NCBI GenBank assembly: GCA_020433785.1
Contig: JAGRCC010000084.1
Location: forward strand, 1-6,376
Source: Anaerolineae bacterium
GTDB taxonomy: Bacteria > Chloroflexota > Anaerolineae > 4572-78 > J111
Direction of reading: 5' to 3'
DNA length: 6,376 nucleotides
The position numbers and the translations under genes were made by a program. A model generated the notes under the pieces. That model was not told the DNA's origin and did no database searches. It saw nothing but the letters and a program-made list of their open reading frames with translations. Within the stretch, counting starts at the first letter, position 1. Each line of letters opens with the position of its first letter. Shown piece by piece: positions 6,349 through 6,376 of this stretch.

Positions 6349-6376
6349 ATGGACCAAATAATCGACAGAATTGACA
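6349..6376 (+). CDS. Possible start of a next gene (3' partial, uncertain)
   Basis: An ATG at 6349 opens a frame (MDQIIDRID) that runs to the window edge. The only purine-rich stretch, GGAAG at 6344-6348, abuts the ATG with no spacing, which is poor for initiation. Nine codons are too few to judge. The same bases end in TTGACA, so the stretch could equally be promoter sequence. Confidence 0.2.

Overview
The window looks like a chromosomal segment from a bacterium of moderate GC content, probably Chloroflexota (Anaerolineae-like). This is an inference from the gene style: a mosaic PHP/lamin-tail/OB-fold protein, FHA proteins of the zinc-ribbon type, and clean TATAAT -10 boxes. No rRNA or marker gene fixes the taxon. 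There are no mobile elements, CRISPR arrays, tRNA or rRNA genes, and every gap between genes is about 200 bases or less.

Layout. Bases 2-1942 (+) are the 3' part of a large multidomain protein (PHP metallohydrolase, beta-sandwich, lamin-tail domain, two OB-fold-like domains), cut off by the left edge. Bases 2054-2572 (+) encode a zinc-ribbon plus FHA protein. Bases 2675-2893 (+) encode an unrecognised 72-residue protein, followed 3 bases later and in the same reading frame by a second FHA protein (2897-3277, +). The two FHA domains are close paralogues. Bases 3387-4316 (+) encode a phosphotriesterase-family metal hydrolase. It runs tail to tail, with 3 bases between stop codons, into a signal peptidase I gene on the minus strand (4925-4320). 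A roughly 200-base divergent region then separates lepB from a PLP-dependent fold-type I aminotransferase (+, start probably at 5128, end 6264). The last 112 bases hold no certain gene; a possible start codon lies at 6349 and a consensus -35 hexamer is the last six bases.

How the genes work together. The FHA cluster is the only evident functional group: two phosphothreonine-reader modules, one with a metal-binding ribbon and one without. No Ser/Thr kinase or phosphatase is in the window, so the phosphorylated partners are unknown. The hydrolase, signal peptidase and aminotransferase look like independently transcribed housekeeping or catabolic genes. I see no clear new multi-gene system. The item most worth a second look is the 72-residue ORF and FHA gene that share a frame across a single TAA, together with the paralogous FHA pair.
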